Assembly: GCA_963970005.1 (NCBI GenBank)
Contig: CAXAMN010021396.1
Span: 329,833-393,832, forward strand
DNA from: Durusdinium trenchii
Taxonomy: Eukaryota > Sar > Dinophyceae > Suessiales > Symbiodiniaceae
DNA: 64,000 nucleotides
Direction: 5' to 3'
Under the pieces are notes generated by a model. That model was given only the letters and a program-made list of their open reading frames with translations. It made no database searches and was not told the origin of the DNA. Position numbers and translations under genes: made by a program. Positions 50,756 to 59,745 of this stretch are shown here, piece by piece; the stretch's first letter is position 1, and every line of letters starts with the position of its first letter.

Positions 50756-50950
50756 ATGGAGCATGACCAGGGCCCTTTCGATGAGACCGTACTGGAAGTT
50801 TTGGGCTTGGAGGCCGATGGAATCCGATGGAATCTGCGGATGTCGCCGGATGGAACGAAATGGAAGAAGGCGATTAGTGCCAAAAAGGGTGAGAAAGGGC
50901 ATGAACGGCTAAAGGGTGTATTCAGAAGACTAGGGGATACTGCCTGCTAA
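50756..50950 (+). CDS. ATG-started open frame, 64 residues
   Basis: CACCATGGAG is a good start context. Reads MEHDQGPFDETVLEVLGLEA, DGIRWNLRMSPDGTKWKKAI, SAKKGEKGHERLKGVFRRLG, DTAC, then TAA. Charged, globular-looking text. Upstream, a different frame reads MAGSRSHAEPVGTGASQTAR and overlaps, so this ATG may be internal to another arrangement. Not recognised. Confidence 0.5.
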   Translation: MEHDQGPFDETVLEVLGLEADGIRWNLRMSPDGTKWKKAISAKKGEKGHERLKGVFRRLGDTAC

Positions 50951-50951
50951 G

Positions 50952-51239
50952 TTGCTTAAAGCCATCGCCTTTAAGCCTTGGAGCGGGGATTTGTTTGAAG
51001 CATTTGAAACATTTATTGTTGGTGAACATGGACGACGACAACAACAACAACAGCATCAAGTCGTTTTGGAAAGGGGCTCGGAAAGCTCCATACAAATATG
51101 TGCATTGCTCGGCTTGTTCAACTGGACTGATACCAAGAGTACGTGGTGTGCGCAATCTTCGCAGGCGGCGGCAGATGGAAACGATGCTCAGACAGCAAAT
51201 TCCACTGCAGAGGTCATGTTGCAAATAGTTTCAGCCTAA
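50952..51239 (+). CDS. Open block with polyglutamine, likely C-terminal
   Basis: Reads LLKAIAFKPWSGDLFEAFET, FIVGEHGRRQQQQQHQVVLE, RGSESSIQICALLGLFNWTD, TKSTWCAQSSQAAADGNDAQ, TANSTAEVMLQIVSA, then TAA. A CAACAACAA tract encodes five Gln. The text is protein-like before and after it. An acceptor-like ACTGCCTGCTAAG precedes. It follows the previous block by two bases in another frame, so an intron or indel would be needed to join them. Confidence 0.5.
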   Translation: MLKAIAFKPWSGDLFEAFETFIVGEHGRRQQQQQHQVVLERGSESSIQICALLGLFNWTDTKSTWCAQSSQAAADGNDAQTANSTAEVMLQIVSA

Positions 51240-52322
51240 TCACCTTGGAATGATAACTGAATGGTAGATACACATGCTCATTCATCCTTTCACCTGAATA
51301 CATTATAAATATTGTTTTTTTGACTTCCGTGTTTACTAGCACATATCTATTCATGTGGAGTTCCTAGTTTGAAGACGTCCACTTTGGGCACCACGGTTTG
51401 GCAGGGAGGCCATTGTTTCAGGTTGATGTCCTGTCGATAACCCGACTCGTGTCATCGTCCGCCACATCCATCCTTCATACACAGAAGAGTCGGAATCGCA
51501 CGAGATCTTCACTAACCCAATGGTGTATTGTTTTTTGCCTAGAAAAAAACAAAACAAAAAACACACAGAAGGTCAACCTACTACGTGGTTTCAGAGGTTC
51601 GATGGCACAGACCCCATGATGTCCTGAAAAGATGGGGGTCCATATAAACCAGTATTATATAACCATCTCCCAGGTCTTTGCCATCTACTCTCAATCCACT
51701 ACAAGTTAAGGCGCCACTTGCAGCTCGGCTCACCCCAAAGTTCCAGGGCGACTGCCACTCCTTTTTGTCCAACAAACGGATGCCGGGGTTTCCAACCACC
51801 ACCTAAACCTAAACCAACCTCACTCTGTCTTTCCAACATCAAATGGATGCACATGTCCCCAAAATCATGTTCATGTTTCTTTTTTGGGGGGGGTGTTGAA
51901 AAGAACACCCACTGAACCTGTGGAGCAGCGTTGGAGCTTCCGTCTTACGTCCGCGGAACCCGTGGACCTCGGTGCAGTCACGCAGTCACTCGGTGGTCAC
52001 CGAGGAGAGCTACGACTCTGAATGCGCCCAATATTTGTTTCCCAACGCGCAAGGGACGCTTAGCAAGAGAGATGTCTGTGCTCCACGTGGGGCGCCGGGG
52101 TGGGGTGGAATTGGGATGGCTTGAAATGAGATTGGTGAGGGGGTTGCAGTAAAGTCACCAGACTTACAGGAGAGGTCTTTGAACGTAGATTGGCATAGAT
52201 TGGACTAATCTTACATACTATAGTCTTGCTGTCAGAGTTTTTCCATGTTTTCCTCATGATTTGTCATTCATGCTCAGAATGTTTTAACGACTTTCCACCC
52301 TGTTCTTCTATCAACATACCAG
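51240..52322. other. Intron-like; one family D repeat
   Basis: Short open frames only. Poly-G/poly-T tracts near 51,880. CACTCGGTGGTCACCGAG hairpin near 51,985. Confidence 0.4.
51587..51675 (+). repeat. Interspersed repeat, family D copy 3
   Basis: GGTTTCAGAGGTTCGATGGC ACAGACCCC, then GGGGGTCCATATAAACC and TTATATAACCATCT. It matches the downstream part of the copies at 24,906 and 19,851. Confidence 0.55.
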
Positions 52323-52540
52323 CGCCCGCCCCTTCGGCCGGCCCTGGAACCACGCGGACGACCGCGCAGACCGCTCTGCCAGGAACCACGAGCTGGCGCG
52401 CTATGCCATGTGCTGGTGGCGCCAGAGTGAAGCTCTCGCGGGGCCCTTCGGCCATCGACGCTCCCAGGTCATCAGGTCGCCAGCCGAACGCGAAATGCCG
52501 CACGCGTCCGCGGCGCGGCATGCGCGGCGCGGCATGCGCG
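52323..52540 (+). CDS. GC-rich exon candidate, basic
   Basis: Acceptor TGTTCTTCTATCAACATACCAG, donor GCGCG|GTGAGGAG. Reads ARPFGRPWNHADDRADRSAR, NHELARYAMCWWRQSEALAG, PFGHRRSQVIRSPAEREMPH, ASAARHARRGMR. 218 bp. The other + frames are open because of GC content but read as Pro/Thr or Arg/Pro noise. The end contains a GGCGCGGCATGC duplication. Not recognised. Confidence 0.5.
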
Positions 52541-52894
52541 GTGAGGAGTGGAAATGGGAATGGAGAAAAAGAGGTCCAGGTAGCGTTGGTGTTTCTAGCA
52601 AAACATGTAACATCCAGTTGATGTTGCTTGACCGTGTAGCAGGTGGAATAGCTCTCTGATGGGGGTCAAGAACAGCACAGATGTCCTGCAAAGATTGAAC
52701 TCAAGGGAGAAGTGAAGTGAATTTCAAACATGTTTCTGAAGAGTGTCGATTTAGTCTACTGCATGCTGCATGCTGGTATTCTGTTTATTTGTTTGCAATC
52801 AATGCACACTTGTTTGATTTGCTATCAGTAAATGAAGTTGAATTCTATAGAAACGCACACGAAAGACCTATGACTCTGACAAGAGTAAGAATGA

Positions 52895-53314
52895 GTGTCT
52901 ACTTCATATGACACTTTCTGTTTAGTGGTTTGCTGGAAAGGATCTGAACATCTTCCAGTTTGCTCTTTCCTGCCCCAACACATCCCAACACATCCGGCTG
53001 CCGATCGGCCAGAGCAGATTGCTGAAACGACCGCCGCTTCCACAATGAAGTCGAAGTCAAACGAGCGACTCTGCGATGACATGAAATCAGGCTTCCACTC
53101 TACACACAGACTTAGATTGATCTTGGTGTTTCACCAACTGGTGCCATCGATTCGCCCCCCCCCCCCGCCTCCCGCACCAGCCAGGTTCGTGGACCCGCGC
53201 CTGCAGGACGTGAACCATGTGGTGGGCGCCCGCGGCTTATCCGTGTCCCGATGGCCAAACCGCAAAAGTGATGAAGGGCTTGGAAGGTCAAGGGCTTGGA
53301 ACGGATTACAGTAA
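52895..53314 (+). CDS. Open block, 139 codons
   Basis: Reads EHLPVCSFLPQHIPTHPAAD, RPEQIAETTAASTMKSKSNE, RLCDDMKSGFHSTHRLRLIL, a Pro run from a C12 tract, then ARFVDPRLQDVNHVVGARGL, SVSRWPNRKSDEGLGRSRAW. The C tract followed by GC ACCAGCCAG could instead be a splice acceptor, leaving FVDPRLQDVNHVVGARGLSV as its own exon (53,194-53,314). Confidence 0.45.
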   Translation: MSTSYDTFCLVVCWKGSEHLPVCSFLPQHIPTHPAADRPEQIAETTAASTMKSKSNERLCDDMKSGFHSTHRLRLILVFHQLVPSIRPPPPPPAPARFVDPRLQDVNHVVGARGLSVSRWPNRKSDEGLGRSRAWNGLQ

Positions 53315-53319
53315 ATCCC

Positions 53320-54315
53320 CGTTCTGAGCATCCGAGAGCAGGCCGTTCAAGCTCCCAGCTAAGCTGAAGATGTGGAGTTAGGTCCAAGGATCCCATTGGT
53401 GAGAGGGCATGTACCAAGGATATCCAAGGTGATGTTTGATCGTCAATGGAACATCGATCAGAATCCATTCAGGCAGGTTTCAAGCAGGTTCCGAATGTCA
53501 TGAGCTACACTATCGGTGTCCCTGCGAGTAAGCCAGATCAACCGTATAATTTCTTATACAATCCCTGAACGAAAACAAGAACATTCAGAAATACCGACAC
53601 TGGCAGCTCCCATGACTAGACCCCATGGAATGCATTCCTGTGCATTGTGTGTGTGCGCGTATGCACAGTCGGAAGCATGTCTTCACCCACGGACATCGGT
53701 CCACATCGGAAACACCCTCCACCTGGGCGATCCATCCCGGTCCTCACCTGGTTGATCACCGGTCGCCCAGGATCCTGCGATGCTTTATCACTTTGCAGGC
53801 CGTTCGAAGGACCGCTGTCTATCCGCGATTCACAGGTCCCACGATGGGCAACTGAGATTCAGCGGTGACTACTGGGAATATGGCAAGGTGTGACAGCTCC
53901 CAGTCCAATGCGTGAGTGAACAAGGATCCACATGATTTGCTTATTCAATCATCCCTTTCCACAGAAATAATACAAAATGGCCCCCCAATTCAAAAACTAC
54001 GGTCGCGTTCTTTGGGTGTAGGCCGGTGTGGCACAAGAATCTATAGCTTCTAAATGCTTCTAAGACTAATTACCCGGGTGCTCATCCACCGATCTGGACA
54101 GTGGGCTTTAGCATGGAAGACCCTTCCTCAGTGGTGAAAAAGGTGGGTGGGTTCATTTAAAAAGGTGGATCGGTGGATGAGTTCATTTTAGATTTGACGG
54201 TGAAGATCAAGGATGTGGATTGATCTATGGCAAGGTTAAATGACATGGATTCTGGATTGCTTTTGGCGATCCCAATGACCAACAACAATGTATAAGACTT
54301 GTGATGGCATGGTAG
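53320..54315. other. No confident gene
   Basis: 53,625-53,868 is open in two frames (CDALSLCRPFEGPLSIRDSQ is the better). GGTGGATGAGTTCATTT and related duplicates near 54,150-54,190. Confidence 0.35.
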
Positions 54316-54456
54316 GATTTGGTTTGGCACTGGGATTACTTTGACCGGCCCAGACCTCGGGACGAGGACTGGGATTTCATGTTGAAGACCTTTGGCTTGG
54401 AACGTGAAGGCCACGCGCGACTTTACGCGACGCCACGCTGGGCCGTGCAGTTGTGA
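54316..54456 (+). CDS. Gene at 54.3-55.9 kb, block 1
   Basis: Reads DLVWHWDYFDRPRPRDEDWD, FMLKTFGLEREGHARLYATP, RWAVQL, then TGA 54,454. Aromatic/charged text is clearly protein. A GTGAGC donor overlaps the stop (CAGTT|GTGAGC). The next block begins here in the -1 frame, so either the donor is used or the gene has a one-base frame change. Confidence 0.5.
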   Translation, partial: DLVWHWDYFDRPRPRDEDWDFMLKTFGLEREGHARLYATPRWAVQL

Positions 54457-54662
54457 GCAGCGAAACCGGATCAACGCCGGTCATGAAGATCACCTGGGAC
54501 CCTGCGGGTGAAGGTATAGACACTCCATGTGTGCCATACTTGCCGATCCCTGCGGTGGTGCGGGGGTCTTTCTGGGGCGGCAGATATTCCAGTCCCATGG
54601 AGTGTTTGGGTCATCAGGTTTTTCTCCACGTCATCGAGAACTGTTGTGGCGCTTTCTTCGAG
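54453..54662 (+). CDS. Gene at 54.3-55.9 kb, block 2
   Basis: Reads SSETGSTPVMKITWDPAGEG, IDTPCVPYLPIPAVVRGSFW, GGRYSSPMECLGHQVFLHVI, ENCCGAFFE, then TAG. It continues block 1 in the -1 frame with no gap. Beta-rich with several Cys. CTTCTTCGAG/TAGATCC at its end is not a splice donor, so the following block must be reached through a donor inside or a read-through. Confidence 0.5.
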
Positions 54663-54799
54663 TAGATCCCACATCAGACCGTTTAGACCGTTTATGTGGG
54701 TTTTTCTCGTGAACATAGATCCCCATCATCCCGGTGATTCCAGTGAGCGTATGATGGGCTAAAGGTCGTCTGAGAAAAAGGCACACCCACCACTGTGGT

Positions 54800-54994
54800 G
54801 TGGCTGTGCCGTGGGGAGGGACCCTGCGGATCCCAGGCAAAGGCACCAGGGTTTTGTTCGGTCTATGGCTCCAGTCTTTGAAACCCCTGGTTACCAGCGA
54901 AATCGTGGTATCTGGATCCCCTGCAAAGGGAGGTTGTTTCGAGAGAGTTTGGCACCACTTTAAGAAAGGAGAAACAGATTTGGTTTCAGAGTAG
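54800..54994 (+). CDS. Gene at 54.3-55.9 kb, block 3
   Basis: Reads AVPWGGTLRIPGKGTRVLFG, LWLQSLKPLVTSEIVVSGSP, AKGGCFERVWHHFKKGETDL, VSE, then TAG. An acceptor-like GTGGGGAG lies at 54,819. The last codons fall in a partial family D repeat (GGTTTCAGAGTAGTGACA at 54,982-54,999), which supplies the stop, so the true exon may end before it. Confidence 0.5.
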   Translation: MAVPWGGTLRIPGKGTRVLFGLWLQSLKPLVTSEIVVSGSPAKGGCFERVWHHFKKGETDLVSE

Positions 54995-55072
54995 TGACAG
55001 GTTGCGCAAGCTTCCTTCCACTTGATTTTTGGGAAAACCATTTGCATCAAGAGAGAACAAATTCACTTTGAG

Positions 55073-55150
55073 GTGCTAAGTGGAACGAATAGCTGCATGC
55101 CAATGTGGATTGCGACCGCAGACGGAAGCAGTGTTGCCTGGTTTTCTTTG
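55073..55150 (+). CDS. Gene at 54.3-55.9 kb, block 4
   Basis: Between ATTCACTTTGAG and TCTTTG|GTATCATG. Exactly 26 codons: VLSGTNSCMPMWIATADGSS, VAWFSL. The minus strand is open through the same sequence (ENQATLLPSAVAIHIGMQLF), which is a competing call. The + reading is supported by both splice sites and by its neighbours. Confidence 0.4.
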
Positions 55151-55352
55151 GTATCATGAAACCATGTGAAAACAACACGTCCTTGCAGTTCCTCCACAGG
55201 ATTACAGACCACCAGGGTGCCAAAACACAAAAATGACATTCTCCTCCACCAAGGCTTGTCCGCCAACTTCTATAGAGGTGGCAGGATTCGATCTATACCG
55301 ATCTGTGGACCGTAGTTCAGCCACTGTGGATGGTGCTTTTCTCCCCCACCAG

Positions 55353-55489
55353 GCACCACGGACTGTCGGGAAGTGCTGAAGTACGTCGCCGAGAGGCTGG
55401 ACATGGACCGTGCGCTTCTCGCGTGTGAGGCTTTGACACGGTCGCCGGGTGGGGTCCATGGGAGTCCTGGAGGGCCATTTGGATCACAG
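55353..55489 (+). CDS. Gene at 54.3-55.9 kb, block 5
   Basis: Strong acceptor GGTGCTTTTCTCCCCCACCAG and donor TCACAG|GTGTACC. Reads TTDCREVLKYVAERLDMDRA, LLACEALTRSPGGVHGSPGG, PFGSQ. A helix (REVLKYVAERLDMDRALLACEAL) followed by a Gly/Pro loop. The frame stays open to 55,540. This is one of the best-bounded exons in the window. Family unknown. Confidence 0.6.
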
Positions 55490-55637
55490 GTGTACCCGTA
55501 TGATCTATTTGCCACAGACCTGCTGTGCAGAGTTGTTTGAGAAACACCTGCAACAGACCTGAAGCAGAGAGCTAGTGCGCATCCATTAAAGTTGGGAGTT
55601 CTGCTCTTTTCCTGGCATGCGGGATATTCCACATTGA

Positions 55638-55859
55638 ATGCTCCTCCAGACTGATGTTACAGATGGTCTGGCCACGGACTTTTGGAAAAAAGCTGAGTCG
55701 AGCAAAGAAGTGAGGAGACAAGTCTATAGGTTCTGTGCGAATGTTGGTTATTTTGTGTTCTATCCATTTTTGACAGAGACTGCCTATTCGTGTCCGTTTG
55801 TACAGATCCTTAATGGGTTCAGACTCCTGAAGTCGATACTACATGAGGAAGATTTGTAG
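55638..55859 (+). CDS. Gene at 54.3-55.9 kb, terminal block
   Basis: After CACATTGAATGCTCCTCCAG: TDVTDGLATDFWKKAESSKE, VRRQVYRFCANVGYFVFYPF, LTETAYSCPFVQILNGFRLL, KSILHEEDL, then TAG 55,857. Hydrophobic/helical, consistent with a folded C-terminal domain. Downstream 140 bp has no further coding text, so this may be the true end of the gene. Confidence 0.55.
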   Translation: MLLQTDVTDGLATDFWKKAESSKEVRRQVYRFCANVGYFVFYPFLTETAYSCPFVQILNGFRLLKSILHEEDL

Positions 55860-56252
55860 GCTCTTGTAGTAAATAGGGATTTTCATGAGCCTTGTGCCCC
55901 CGATTCCACTTGCACCGCATGATCCATAAACCAACAGCTAAACACGCTGGAATCAACTCATCTTGAAACAAGACTCTGTCCAAGCTCATTCATCTCAATG
56001 TACTTCAACCATCTTCAACCAATCTTCCTTTTCTCCGTATCACTCCCCTTTGTGACCCTCTCCCATGCTCAACCAGGTTTTTGTTTTCGTCCTTTCACTC
56101 CAGGAGCTCCAAGGAGATGTGCATTCCTGGAGCTCCCGTGGTCGAAGAGTGCGAGCCACCCGAGGTCGTTTGCTGAACTCCGCACACGGCAGCCGGCCGC
56201 GGCAGCCGGCACACCGCAGCCGGCGGCCTTTCTCCCGCAGCCGCCCACCGAA
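55860..56252. other. Mixed; a short exon possible
   Basis: 56,102-56,160, after CTTTCACTCCAG, could read SSKEMCIPGAPVVEECEPPE before GAG|GTCGTT. Two other frames are open over 56,000-56,440 (148 codons +, 153 minus), driven by GC-rich GCAGCCGGC repeats. Confidence 0.35.
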
Positions 56253-56484
56253 GGATTGAAGTCCTGGAGGACCCGCGTTGGACGAGGTCGACGGAGCGAA
56301 GAACCACCTGGGCGACGCGTCCAACGCCGGACCCGAGGGTTTTGGGGTCCAGGGCTTCTGGACCAACCTGGGCGAAGGTGGGGGTCATGGTCCCGGCCGA
56401 GATTGGTGGTGCTTTCCGCGACGGACACCTCTGCGGCTTTCTGAAAGGGTCTTTGGCCAGGTTGGTGAGGCGCAGGTTGGATGA
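56253..56484 (+). CDS. Exon-like block, Gly-rich
   Basis: Reads SPGGPALDEVDGAKNHLGDA, SNAGPEGFGVQGFWTNLGEG, GGHGPGRDWWCFPRRTPLRL. Asp/Asn/Gly-rich loops with Trp. Preferred over the two other open + frames. A donor GGTGGGGG lies at about 56,381. Not recognised. Confidence 0.4.
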
Positions 56485-57033
56485 ATGTCTTGGCCATGGA
56501 AAGAGTCCGGTCTCCAGCAGCGCTGGTCAAAAAGAAGCGGTGTGGTCGAATTCAGATGAGATGTGCTTGGAGGTGGTAAAAAGAGCTTGAAAGAGTTGGA
56601 TCAATGCGAATTGGCAGTGTTTGAACTGGTGGCATATCATGGCATATCGTATTTTGAGGTGTGCATGCGGGGGGTTGGCCAGGACATATGCACTGGTTGT
56701 CTATCAGCATCGTTTTTACATATTGTACGTGTATATCATATCCAACCATCCCTTCATCTGGCCGAATGAGCTTCATAAGACCCAATGGTTTTAGATCTCC
56801 AGATGGAGGGGAACATTGCGTATAGTTATTTAAAGTCATGTTTTTGGTCAACCTCCACACTGCACCTGGTCTGTGGGGGGTTAGGCGATGCCCCCGCGCC
56901 CACACAGGCAGCTCACCACCGATGCTCCCAACGACCCGCAGTGCCCCCAGACCCAGGCGGCACCGGTCAGACACGGAGACACGGAGAGCCCGGTCACAGT
57001 GGGATGGGTTGAACATGGTTGAACTGATCAATA
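56485..57033. other. No + gene; long minus frame
   Basis: The minus strand is open for 249 codons over 56,552-57,301. Its text (PSHCDRALRVSVSDRCRLGL) is not convincing and it opposes the + block that follows. I treat it as a shadow. Confidence 0.35.
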
Positions 57034-57387
57034 ATGGCTGATCAATCTGCGGACAAATATGGGGTTGTTTCACTGGGCCGGTCTGTGTCCGAGAGGGGAA
57101 ACCATATATGCGGATGGGTGAAGTGGCTGGACGGAGCCGTAAGCCTCTTCGGCTTCGGAGGGGTCTTCCCAACGGCGAGAAAGTCGCAGTCCGGTGGAGA
57201 ACTGACACTGACACCCTTCTTGGAATCTCCGGGGTTCGGTGTCTTCGAGCATGGAACGACTTTCTTAGAAGATTCTCTCTTCCAACCTCAGAAAGGATCA
57301 TCAGTTTGCCAGGGTTTTGACCCTTACGACTGGGGTTTTGGACCGAAGAAACATGTAGCAGTTGGTGAGGGTCCTGGATCTTTTTGA
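57034..57387 (+). CDS. Open block, 117 residues
   Basis: Reads VKWLDGAVSLFGFGGVFPTA, RKSQSGGELTLTPFLESPGF, GVFEHGTTFLEDSLFQPQKG, SSVCQGFDPYDWGFGPKKHV, AVGEGPGSF, then TGA. Gly/Phe-rich, possibly secreted or beta-type. The end shares TTTTGGACC...ATGTAGCAGTTGGT with 9643-9674. Confidence 0.45.
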   Translation: MADQSADKYGVVSLGRSVSERGNHICGWVKWLDGAVSLFGFGGVFPTARKSQSGGELTLTPFLESPGFGVFEHGTTFLEDSLFQPQKGSSVCQGFDPYDWGFGPKKHVAVGEGPGSF

Positions 57388-57541
57388 GATATGGCTCGAT
57401 GTGGCACTCTTTCGGTTCTGGACTAGTATTAGTCTATATACATCTATATACTATAAATAGTATACTGCATACTACTGCCCAGACACTCCATGGGACTGGA
57501 ATATATGCCCCCACATCACCGCTGGCCTATTACTGCACACA

Positions 57542-57790
57542 GTGTGGCACACTCAAGGGCATTGTCTGTTTCGTTCGAACTTGTGGAGACTTGGAGCCAC
57601 CACCTTTGGGGAAACCGATGTGACCTTCGTCCCATCCGAGACAGAGCGGTGGTCTGACCTCATCCAGTCACCCAAGGACAGGCCGACACCCCACGCCCAC
57701 GCCGCACCGAAGGGAACGGACACCATCGGACACCATGCGCATCCATGTACCATACCTCCTCCTGAAGGTTCCAGAAAAGACCATGCTTAA
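57542..57790 (+). CDS. Open block, Pro/His/Thr-rich
   Basis: Best from 57,619: DVTFVPSETERWSDLIQSPK, DRPTPHAHAAPKGTDTIGHH, AHPCTIPPPEGSRKDHA, then TAA. A disordered linker composition. The overlapping upstream frame ends CGDLEPPPLGKPM. Not recognised. Confidence 0.4.
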   Translation: MWHTQGHCLFRSNLWRLGATTFGETDVTFVPSETERWSDLIQSPKDRPTPHAHAAPKGTDTIGHHAHPCTIPPPEGSRKDHA

Positions 57791-58124
57791 GACCACGGGT
57801 GGTGTGGTGAATCGTCCGTGGTAAGAACCATCCAATATCATCCATCAAATTATATCAAGTTATAGTTACTTAGTTGAGGGACCAGTGGGTCACCAAAAAA
57901 CATCAAATGTCCACAGTGATTGCCGCCCAAAGTAAGCAATCAGTTGAGAGCTGTTGTCTTTTTTCAAGACAACCGCTCCAGCTACTTACCACGTTCAGCA
58001 CCCTGAAACTTGGAGCAAAAGGATCCTCCAGCTACTCACGACTGTAGATTGCTACTTGACTGCAGGGGTGGCCTGAAATGCGATCATTCCCTGCCGTGTT
58101 CGGCCCCTTCAGGACATCCACATA
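57791..58124. other. No gene seen
   Basis: Stops in all frames. Direct repeats of CTCCAGCTACT (57,970 and 58,028). Confidence 0.45.
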
Positions 58125-58180
58125 CCCTCTGAGGTACGGTGATTGGACCCTCCTGGCGCCAATCACCAGACCTCAGAGGG
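58125..58180. repeat. 22-bp-arm hairpin
   Basis: CCCTCTGAGGTACGGTGATT GG (58,125-58,146) pairs with 58,159-58,180 with only two mismatches, loop 12 bp (ACCCTCCTGGCG). It lies at the start of an open block. Resembles the fold-back at 4740 in design but not in sequence. Confidence 0.9.
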
Positions 58181-58376
58181 TCTGTGGAGGGATTGGTCCA
58201 CACTCTCGACGGCCGAACCTCGACGGCCGCAGTATGCGCCGGAAGTCGACGGCCGGGGCACGCAGCACATGGTGGGGGAGGGTGCAGCACGGGGGCTGAG
58301 GGCCATACTGAAAACTGAAAACAGTTGTCTACCAGGGGACCCCGTGTTTGGGGTGCCTATGAACAGAGCACCTTAG
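58143..58376 (+). CDS. Open block, unknown protein
   Basis: Best from 58,188: RDWSTLSTAEPRRPQYAPEV, DGRGTQHMVGEGAARGLRAI, LKTENSCLPGDPVFGVPMNR, AP, then TAG. The helix EGAARGLRAILKTENS is protein-like. The first 13 codons are hairpin sequence and unlikely to be coding. Confidence 0.4.
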   Translation: MDPPGANHQTSEGLWRDWSTLSTAEPRRPQYAPEVDGRGTQHMVGEGAARGLRAILKTENSCLPGDPVFGVPMNRAP

Positions 58377-58550
58377 AGGTTAAGGGGTGTTTGTTCATGT
58401 TTGTGCCACCTCTTTTGCGTTCTGTATCTGGATGCTTCACACAGACACATTTTTCTGGAAGACTCTAATATTATTGAATTCATGATGATACCCGATGGCA
58501 TCACACCCACCTAAGTATATAGCAGAAATAAGATCGGGTGCGATGGATTT

Positions 58551-58948
58551 GTGGCTTATTTGTTTTATGGTTATAAACCTTCATGTTTAAAAAAGATATC
58601 TCACACCTTGGGGGTCGAGGGCCAGTTGTTCTTTTCAACCTTCATGCAAGCTGAAACAAACATCAAACTTGCCACGCTTTTTCAAGACCCGAAAAGGCAG
58701 GAGACTTTACAGTCTCGATGTCTTGCCAACTGGGCCAAAATGGGTACACCACTTGGAAGAATCATGGTCCATGTGGAGCGAAAGATAGTGAAAGCCACCT
58801 GCTTGGAATTGTCGCAAAAGGGTCCTCTGTTCGGCGCTACTGGTATGCCTTAGGCATGCCATTGTACGTCACAAGGGATATATACTTCCAAAAAGCTTCA
58901 CTGACGTTTTCTCACTCAAGGAGGCAGCTAAAGAGCCAACAACCCTGA
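58551..58948 (+). CDS. Open block with one frame change
   Basis: Frame A: EGQLFFSTFMQAETNIKLAT, LFQDPKRQETLQSRCLANWA. From about 58,735 frame B is better: QNGYTTWKNHGPCGAKDSES, HLLGIVAKGSSVRRYWYALG, MPLYVTRDIYFQKASLTFSH, then TGA 58,946. Frame A stays open to 58,853 with weaker text. A single indel would unite A and B into about 130 residues. Not recognised. Confidence 0.45.
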
Positions 58949-58963
58949 GCTGTCGAGTTCTAT

Positions 58964-58995
58964 CCACATGTTGGGGGTGTCCTATTACCTGTATC
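58964..58995. repeat. Interspersed repeat, family E copy 2
   Basis: ACATGTTGGGGGTGTCCTAT TACCTGT, related to 838-870, again followed by TATATAGTACT. Confidence 0.4.
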
Positions 58996-59081
58996 ATCCA
59001 GTAAACAATTACTGTATATATAGTACTAACAATGATGGAACCAAGGCTAAAAACTATACAAACCATCATCATCATCCACCG

Positions 59082-59228
59082 TTCGGGCCCAGGATGTTTG
59101 GGACATATACCCAAGCCTCTCTCCGCTTCGGGCCGGTGGTTCACACGGTCGAACTTCGAGTCGCACCGAAAAGAAATCCAGTCGTCCAACGTCATGGTTT
59201 CCATGGTGAGCGAGAATACGGCACTTGA
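59082..59228 (+). CDS. Exon-like block, beta-rich
   Basis: Reads GPRMFGTYTQASLRFGPVVH, TVELRVAPKRNPVVQRHGFH, GEREYGT, then TGA. The strand-like SLRFGPVVHTVELRVA is protein-like. The upstream part of the frame is AT-rich and doubtful. Not recognised. Confidence 0.4.
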   Translation, partial: FGPRMFGTYTQASLRFGPVVHTVELRVAPKRNPVVQRHGFHGEREYGT

Positions 59229-59479
59229 AAGATCCTATGATCCATAGTATGATCCATCCATGGATCATCCAGTGATCCTGAAAGTTGTCCATAGGGACAC
59301 TTGGTAGGTCAGTGCTTCCATCGAAAGCTAAGCTCAGCTTTGTCCGTCTTTCGCCATTTTTCAGGCAAAGTCGTCCTTGACTACGCGTACAAGGGAGGTC
59401 GTCTTCGACTGTCCGTCATGCAAGGCATGTCTTGTTTTCTCGTGTGGACACGAGGCCGGCGTTGATTGATGGCAGACAG

Positions 59480-59733
59480 GGATAAATAGATAGGTAGGTA
59501 GGTGGGTAGGCAGGTAGATAGATAGATCAGATAGAGAGGAGATAGAGCAGATACACCAGATCCATATATACATCAGATAGAGATCAGATGTAGTAGATCA
59601 GATGTAGTAGATCAGACATAGATCAGTAGATCAGACAGAGATCAGACAGTCAGACGGACCGACAGACCGACAGACCAGACAGGAAGGACAGGACCAGACC
59701 AGACCAGACCAGACAGACATATAGATAGATAAC
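59480..59733. repeat. Compound GATA/GATCAGA/GACCAGA satellite
   Basis: GATAGGTAGGTAGG passes into GATAGATAGATCAGATAGAG, then AGATCAGATGTAGT units, then CAGACAGACC and GACCAGACCAGACCAGACCA. Each neighbour unit differs by one or two bases from the last, a graded array. Confidence 0.95.
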
Positions 59734-59745
59734 AACGATAGACAT

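Noticed and set aside
50980-51070. CAA/GAC trinucleotide run as an expansion satellite
   Set aside because: Only five to six units, and flanking text is protein-like, so a short polyglutamine in an exon is simpler.
56552-57301. 249-codon minus-strand gene
   Set aside because: Composition is poor, there is no motif, and it opposes better + blocks at 57.0-57.4 kb.
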